Origin: RGEC01 sp044371405
GTDB lineage: Bacteria > Bacteroidota > Bacteroidia > NS11-12g > UBA955
Assembly: GCA_044371405.1 (NCBI GenBank)
Contig: JBILTS010000028.1
Span: 1 to 19,836 of the forward strand
Length of the DNA: 19,836 nt
Reading direction: 5' to 3'
Shown: piece by piece, positions 15,395 to 19,836 of the stretch
Numbering within the stretch: the first letter of the stretch is position 1
Layout of the letters: the number at the start of each line of letters is the position of its first letter
The notes under the pieces: model-generated
What the model was told of the DNA's origin: nothing
The model's database searches: none
The model's input: only the letters and a program-made list of their open reading frames with translations
Program-made: the position numbers and the translations under genes

Positions 15395-17092
15395 ATGGAA
15401 TTTATTTGGCGTGCAAAACCCCTACCCTCCGAAGAAAAAATTGCACGCCTTGCAGGTGAGTTAAACATTCATGCTCATCTAGCCAGCATCCTGCTTCAGC
15501 GTGGTATTGAAACCTATCAGCAAGCAGAAAAGTTCTTTCGTCCCAAAATTGAAGATCTTCACGACCCCTTCCTCATGCAGGACATGGAAAAGGCCATTGA
15601 CCGGATAGATCAGGCCATTGGTAATGGTGAAAAAATCATGGTTTTCGGCGATTATGACGTTGATGGAACAACCGCTGTTAGCATTGTTTATAGCTTTCTG
15701 CGTAACAGACATACAGGAGACATCGATTACTACATCCCCGACCGCTACAAGGAAGGATATGGCATCAGCAAGATAGGGATTGACTACGCCGCAGACAACG
15801 GTTTTGGGCTGGTTATTGCCCTGGATTGCGGTATACGCTCCAATGACCTGATTGATTACGCCAATTCAAAAGGTGTAGATTTCATTATTTGCGACCACCA
15901 CCTGCCCGGCAGTACCATTCCAAATGCATCAGCAATACTGAATCCCAAACGAAGCGATTGCGAATATCCATACAAAGAATTATCCGGTGCCGGCATCGGC
16001 TTTAAACTGATACAGGCCTTTGCAGAAAAACATGGACTTCCATTGGATTCTATCATGGAATATATAGACATGGTGGCCGTGAGCATTGCAAGTGATTTGG
16101 TAGATATTCGAGGCGAAAACAGAACCCTGGCCTATTTTGGACTGAAAAAAATTAACGAAAATCCTTCCTTGGGAATTCAAGCACTACTAGAGGGCTACCA
16201 ACAAAAAAGTTCGCTTTCCATATCCGACATTGTTTTTGGCATAGGTCCACGAATCAATGCAGCGGGACGCATAGCAGATGCTAAAGCTGCAGTGGCGGTA
16301 TTGATTGAAAAAGACTTTAATACAGCCAGAAAACTGGCTAAAGTGCTTCAGGAACGCAACCATGAACGCAAGGAACTTGATAATGACATTACCCGCGAAG
16401 CAATATCCCTGGTAGAAACCAGCCCTGAATTACTCGCCAAAAAAAGTACGGTGCTATTCGGAAACCAATGGCATAAAGGGGTAATCGGAATTGTAGCGAG
16501 TCGCCTGGTAGAGCAGTTTTACAAACCCACCATTGTTTTTTCAGAAAATGATGGTATGCTCACCGGCTCGGCCCGCAGCGTAAAAGACTTTGATATACAC
16601 GAGGCCATTGGTGCCTGCAATGATGTTGTTGAACAATATGGTGGTCATAAGTATGCCGCCGGGCTCTCCATTCGCACCGAGAATTTTGAAGTATTTGCAC
16701 AACGCTTTGAAGATGTTGTGAAACAAAAAGCCGACGGGGTACCAACCCTACCGGAAATTGAATATGACCTTCAAATTTCACTGAACGACATCAACCCCAA
16801 AATGCTGAATATCATTAACCAGATGGCACCATTTGGTCCCGGAAACATGATTCCGGTTTTTAGAAGTGATAATCTGCATTCTAATGGAACTGCTCGAGTT
16901 TTGAAAGACAAACATCTGAAAATGATGGTTCATCAGCAGGGTTACGGCCTTGACAGTATTGGTTTTGGAATGAGTCACCACATACACGAGGTTAGCAACA
17001 AACAAACCTTTCAAGCTTGTTATTGCATTGAGGAAAACACTTTCAATGGCAGAACAACCCTGCAATTAAAGTTAAAAGATATAAAAGCCTGA
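15395..17092 (+). CDS. recJ: Single-stranded-DNA 5'-3' exonuclease RecJ
   Basis: RecJ degrades single-stranded DNA 5' to 3' in recombination and repair, using Mn2+ or Mg2+. ATG 15395 is chosen because relatives begin with a short (M)E..W segment and the only other in-frame candidate is a TTG three codons earlier. The 565-residue protein has the DHH phosphoesterase motifs in order: GDYDVDG (85-91), DCGIRS (144-149), DHHLPG (167-172) and SGAGIGFKL (197-205); GPRINAAGR and the DHHA1 signature GGHKYAAGLS (416-425) follow, and the C-terminal OB-fold region closes it. The length is typical. There is no Shine-Dalgarno sequence. The TerC gene begins 4 bases after the stop, so the two are likely cotranscribed. 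Confidence 0.96.
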   Translation: MEFIWRAKPLPSEEKIARLAGELNIHAHLASILLQRGIETYQQAEKFFRPKIEDLHDPFLMQDMEKAIDRIDQAIGNGEKIMVFGDYDVDGTTAVSIVYSFLRNRHTGDIDYYIPDRYKEGYGISKIGIDYAADNGFGLVIALDCGIRSNDLIDYANSKGVDFIICDHHLPGSTIPNASAILNPKRSDCEYPYKELSGAGIGFKLIQAFAEKHGLPLDSIMEYIDMVAVSIASDLVDIRGENRTLAYFGLKKINENPSLGIQALLEGYQQKSSLSISDIVFGIGPRINAAGRIADAKAAVAVLIEKDFNTARKLAKVLQERNHERKELDNDITREAISLVETSPELLAKKSTVLFGNQWHKGVIGIVASRLVEQFYKPTIVFSENDGMLTGSARSVKDFDIHEAIGACNDVVEQYGGHKYAAGLSIRTENFEVFAQRFEDVVKQKADGVPTLPEIEYDLQISLNDINPKMLNIINQMAPFGPGNMIPVFRSDNLHSNGTARVLKDKHLKMMVHQQGYGLDSIGFGMSHHIHEVSNKQTFQACYCIEENTFNGRTTLQLKLKDIKA

Positions 17093-17096
17093 ATTT

Positions 17097-17858
17097 ATGG
17101 AATTTGAAATAATCGTTTCAATCTTAACGCTGGTACTGCTAGAAGCTGTACTGGGCATTGATAATGTCATCTTTATATCCATCCTTGCCTCTAAATTGCC
17201 GGCAAATCAGCAAAGAAAAGCACGCAGAATAGGGCTAATTCTTGCAGGCGTGATGCGTTTGGCCTTACTGGGTATCATCACACTGATAATGCAACTAAAA
17301 GAACCACTTTTAACATTGCTGGGAAAGGGTTTTACCGGAAAAGACTTAATTCTGATTGCTGGTGGGTTATTTCTTCTTTATAAAAGCGTAGCTGAAATTT
17401 ACCATAAAACTGAAGGGGAAGCGGGTGATGTATCATCCAAAATAAAGAAAGCAGGGTTTTCCGCGGTGGTTATTCAGATTCTGATCATGGATCTGGTATT
17501 TTCTATAGATTCCATCATCACCGCTGTTGGCATGGTAAAAGAATTATGGGTAATGTATGTTGCAGTTGTATTATCTGTAGTAATGATGCTTTTTGCAGCT
17601 GGCCCCATCAGCAATTTCGTTAATAAACACCCGGCATTTAAGATGTTGGCACTCGCATTTTTGCTGCTCATTGGATTCTCACTCATAGCAGAAGGTTGGG
17701 GTCTGGCAATACCAAAAGGATACATCTATTTTGCCATGGCTTTCTCTTTCATGGTAGATATTTTGCAGATGCAAATGAATAAAAAGCATCAGCCACCCGC
17801 TGAACTCAGGGAGCACTACAAGCCAGGGGAAGAAAATTTGCCCAAGGATATGATTTAA
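17097..17858 (+). CDS. TerC-family integral membrane protein
   Basis: A complete 253-residue inner-membrane protein of the TerC family. Several members have been tied to manganese export or to metal loading of exported proteins, and the namesake to tellurite resistance; I do not assign a specific substrate. The two family signatures are present: LEAVLGIDNVIFISI (15-29, with E16, D22, N23) and IMDLVFSIDSI (130-140, with D132 and D138), acidic residues inside membrane helices that could bind a metal ion. About seven hydrophobic segments are visible (approximately 4-28, 45-65, 83-98, 121-142, 150-170, 182-200, 207-225). A soluble, charged tail of about 30 residues follows. It is 4 bases downstream of recJ and 27 upstream of the aminotransferase gene. 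Confidence 0.93.
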   Translation: MEFEIIVSILTLVLLEAVLGIDNVIFISILASKLPANQQRKARRIGLILAGVMRLALLGIITLIMQLKEPLLTLLGKGFTGKDLILIAGGLFLLYKSVAEIYHKTEGEAGDVSSKIKKAGFSAVVIQILIMDLVFSIDSIITAVGMVKELWVMYVAVVLSVVMMLFAAGPISNFVNKHPAFKMLALAFLLLIGFSLIAEGWGLAIPKGYIYFAMAFSFMVDILQMQMNKKHQPPAELREHYKPGEENLPKDMI

Positions 17859-17885
17859 TTTTCCTTACTTGAATTAAATTGCGGC

Positions 17886-19148
17886 ATGCAGCGTCGCGAT
17901 TTCATATCTGGCTCAGTGGCACTGGCTGGAACAGCACTGATACCTGATTCTTTCCATACATCCTCCCTGCCTCCTGCCCCGTCATCCGACGAAGGTGTAA
18001 CAGATGAAAATTACTGGAATGGAGTGAGGTCAATGTACACACGACCTGAAGGTTTCATCAACCTTGAAAACGGCTATTTCAGCCACCAGCCGTTATCCAC
18101 GCTATCTTTCCATCAGGAAAGGGAAAAAGACATCAATACCCGCACCAGTGTTTTTATGCGCAAAGAGCAGCAGGCCGCAATAGAAGCTGCAAGAACTGCC
18201 CTGGCTGCGTTTTTATCCTGTGATGCTGAAGAACTGGCTCTGGTTCGCAATACTACAGAGGCCTTGAATATTGTCATCATGGGGTTTCCATGGCGAAATG
18301 GCGATGAAGTTGTTCTTGGCAATCAGGATTATGGCAGCATGACGGAAGCATTCCAGCAAGCCGCCAATCGTTTTGGCATTGTGTTAAAGTATGCACAGGT
18401 TCCGCTAAGACCTGACAATGATGCTGAAGTGATTGAAGCTTACACACGTTTATTTACACCCAAAACCCGCATGGTGCACATCACCCACCTGATCAACCTT
18501 TCAGGACAGGTGATTCCCGTGGCTAAAATTGCCAAGGAAGCCAAAAAGCAAGATATTCTTGTTGCTGTTGATTCAGCACATGCAGTGGCTCATATCCAAT
18601 TTAAAATAGGGGACCTGGAAGCAGATTTTGTGGGGGCCAGCCTGCACAAGTGGCTTTGCAATCCTTTGGGTGCAGGGTTTCTGTGGATGAAAAAGAAAAT
18701 GATACCTGTTATTTGGCCGCTTATGGGTGATACCACACAGCCACAAAATAACATCAGACGTTTTGAACATGTTGGAACCCGCCCCATTCAAACACTGCAG
18801 TGCATTCCGGAATCCATTTTATTTCACAACAGAATTGGCAACACCTTAAAGGAAAAAAGGTTGCGTTACATGATGCAATACTGGACGAGCAAGGTAGCTA
18901 AAATCCCAAAAGTCATCATCAATACCCCTTGGGAAGATCCAACCCGCTGCGGAGCCATTGCCAACGTTGCCGTTATGGGTTACACCCCTGGTAAACTGGC
19001 AGAGGTCCTGTTTTTAAAATACCGCATTTTTACAGTTGCCATTGAACACCCCGCCATCAATGGTGTTCGCATAACCCCGCATTTGAGCAATACCATAGAA
19101 GATCTGGATTCACTGGTAAATGCCCTGACCGAGATATCATCGAGCTGA
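17886..19148 (+). CDS. Class V aminotransferase-family PLP enzyme with twin-arginine-like leader
   Basis: The 420-residue protein belongs to the class V aminotransferase fold (cysteine desulfurase / isopenicillin-N-epimerase-like group). The Schiff-base lysine is K255 in GASLHKWLCNPLGAGFLW, the PLP-pyridine aspartate is D229 in VAVDSAHAV, and the phosphate-binding region includes VRNTTEALN (120-128). The start QRRDFISGSVALAGTALIP has paired arginines, an F at +2, and a mildly hydrophobic run, which matches a Tat signal; a low-complexity Ser/Pro stretch (21-35) separates it from the enzyme. Export is inferred. ATG 17886 is the only start that keeps this leader. The substrate cannot be read from sequence: no cysteine-desulfurase catalytic loop is obvious, so an epimerase, lyase or transaminase are all open. 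A short-chain dehydrogenase follows after 52 bases. Confidence 0.9.
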   Translation: MQRRDFISGSVALAGTALIPDSFHTSSLPPAPSSDEGVTDENYWNGVRSMYTRPEGFINLENGYFSHQPLSTLSFHQEREKDINTRTSVFMRKEQQAAIEAARTALAAFLSCDAEELALVRNTTEALNIVIMGFPWRNGDEVVLGNQDYGSMTEAFQQAANRFGIVLKYAQVPLRPDNDAEVIEAYTRLFTPKTRMVHITHLINLSGQVIPVAKIAKEAKKQDILVAVDSAHAVAHIQFKIGDLEADFVGASLHKWLCNPLGAGFLWMKKKMIPVIWPLMGDTTQPQNNIRRFEHVGTRPIQTLQCIPESILFHNRIGNTLKEKRLRYMMQYWTSKVAKIPKVIINTPWEDPTRCGAIANVAVMGYTPGKLAEVLFLKYRIFTVAIEHPAINGVRITPHLSNTIEDLDSLVNALTEISSS

Positions 19149-19200
19149 TTGACCCGAATCAGTTGATAAAAAACAATTACGATGCTTCTTTGTAGCAATC

Positions 19201-19836
19201 ATGAATATTGCGCAAAAAACAATAGCCGTTACCGGTGCCGGCAATGGCATCGGCAGGGCCATAACCCTGCATTTGCTGGATAAAGGCGCCCGGGTGGCCT
19301 GTATTGACAAGGATGAGGAAGGATTGCACAAAACCGAAATGGAGGCCGGGTCGCTGGCGGTTAGATTGTCGTGCCATGCTTTGGACATTACGCAATCGGA
19401 AAGTCTGCCCAATCTGGTAAATCAAATCCTTCACAAACATGGTTGTATTGACGGCCTTATCAATAATGCAGGGGTTATACAACCATTTGTAAGTATAAAA
19501 AATATTGCCATGAAAGACATTGAAAGGGTAATGAATATCAATTTTTATGGAACGGTAAATATGACCCGGGCCCTATTGCCGCATTTATTGCCCCGCAAAG
19601 AGGCACACATCGTAAACGTTTGCAGCATGGGGGGATTTGTTCCGGTACCCGGACAAGTATTTTACGGTGCATCCAAAGCAGCTGTTAAATTGTTTAGTGA
19701 AGGCCTGCACTCAGAGCTTAAAAACACAGGCATTGGCGTTTCTGTTGCATTTCCTGGTGCCGTAGCAACAGAAATAACCCTGCACTCCGGAGTTACGCCG
19801 CCTGACATTCCCGCATCAAAAATGAAACAATTTGGC
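19201..19836 (+). CDS. Short-chain dehydrogenase/reductase (SDR), 3'-truncated by the window edge
   Basis: An open frame from ATG 19201 runs to the last base (212 codons, no stop), so the C-terminus lies outside. It is a classical SDR: cofactor loop TGAGNGIG (11-18), acidic D36 at the end of the second strand (CIDKDEEG) suggesting NAD(H) preference, NNAG (88-91), catalytic Ser142 in VNVCSMGG, and YGASK with Tyr155 and Lys159. The PGAVATEI segment after it is the usual substrate-loop entry. About 50-80 residues are probably missing. The substrate is unknown. It is cytosolic, with no signal peptide. No clear promoter is seen in the 52-base gap, so cotranscription with the aminotransferase is possible. 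Confidence 0.93.
   Translation, partial: MNIAQKTIAVTGAGNGIGRAITLHLLDKGARVACIDKDEEGLHKTEMEAGSLAVRLSCHALDITQSESLPNLVNQILHKHGCIDGLINNAGVIQPFVSIKNIAMKDIERVMNINFYGTVNMTRALLPHLLPRKEAHIVNVCSMGGFVPVPGQVFYGASKAAVKLFSEGLHSELKNTGIGVSVAFPGAVATEITLHSGVTPPDIPASKMKQFG

Noticed and set aside
1..19836. Search for a defence island, mobile element, CRISPR array, tRNA or rRNA
   Set aside because: No transposase, integrase, phage, restriction, toxin-antitoxin or repeat-array signature was seen, and no cloverleaf or rRNA-like segment; gaps between genes are all about 100 bases or less.

Overview
The window reads as a compact stretch of chromosome from a member of the Bacteroidota, probably an environmental lineage in the Chitinophagales/Sphingobacteriales range; the rank below phylum is a guess. 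The evidence is: two secreted proteins ending in type IX secretion (T9SS) type A sorting domains, a SecA with the insertions typical of this phylum, a DUF5522 protein, starts without Shine-Dalgarno sequences, and two promoter candidates of the Bacteroidota form TTTG-N20-TAnnTTTG. Gene density is very high: no gene-free stretch exceeds about 100 bases, and several neighbours overlap. I see no tRNA, rRNA, CRISPR array, insertion sequence or phage gene.

Layout. Bases 1-5693 run on the plus strand: the 3' part of secA, a small cysteine-rich DUF5522 gene, then purH and pyrD (last steps of purine synthesis, and dihydroorotate oxidation in pyrimidine synthesis). A minus-strand gene for an exported protein of unknown function follows, its stop codon interlocked with that of pyrD. 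It is divergent from a long plus-strand gene for a DUF255/YyaL-type thioredoxin-fold protein. From 8275 to 14716 everything is on the minus strand: a T9SS-exported Omp28-like protein, the three-gene proton-translocating transhydrogenase operon pntAA-pntAB-pntB, and a second T9SS-exported protein with a PKD-like domain. From 14768 to the end everything is on the plus strand: a phosphinothricin-acetyltransferase-like GNAT, recJ, a TerC-family membrane protein, a class V aminotransferase with a twin-arginine-like leader, and a short-chain dehydrogenase cut off by the window end.

How the genes relate. Most are housekeeping: secretion, nucleotide synthesis, NADPH supply, DNA repair. Clear cotranscription candidates are secA-DUF5522, purH-pyrD, pntAA-pntAB-pntB (perhaps with the Omp28-like gene) and recJ-terC. 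I did not find a convincing new multi-gene system. The points most worth a second look are the apparently exported PLP enzyme, the DUF5522 protein beside secA, the unassigned exported protein at 5690-6220, the N-terminal half of the PKD/T9SS protein, and the regulatory dyads in front of purH and pntAA.
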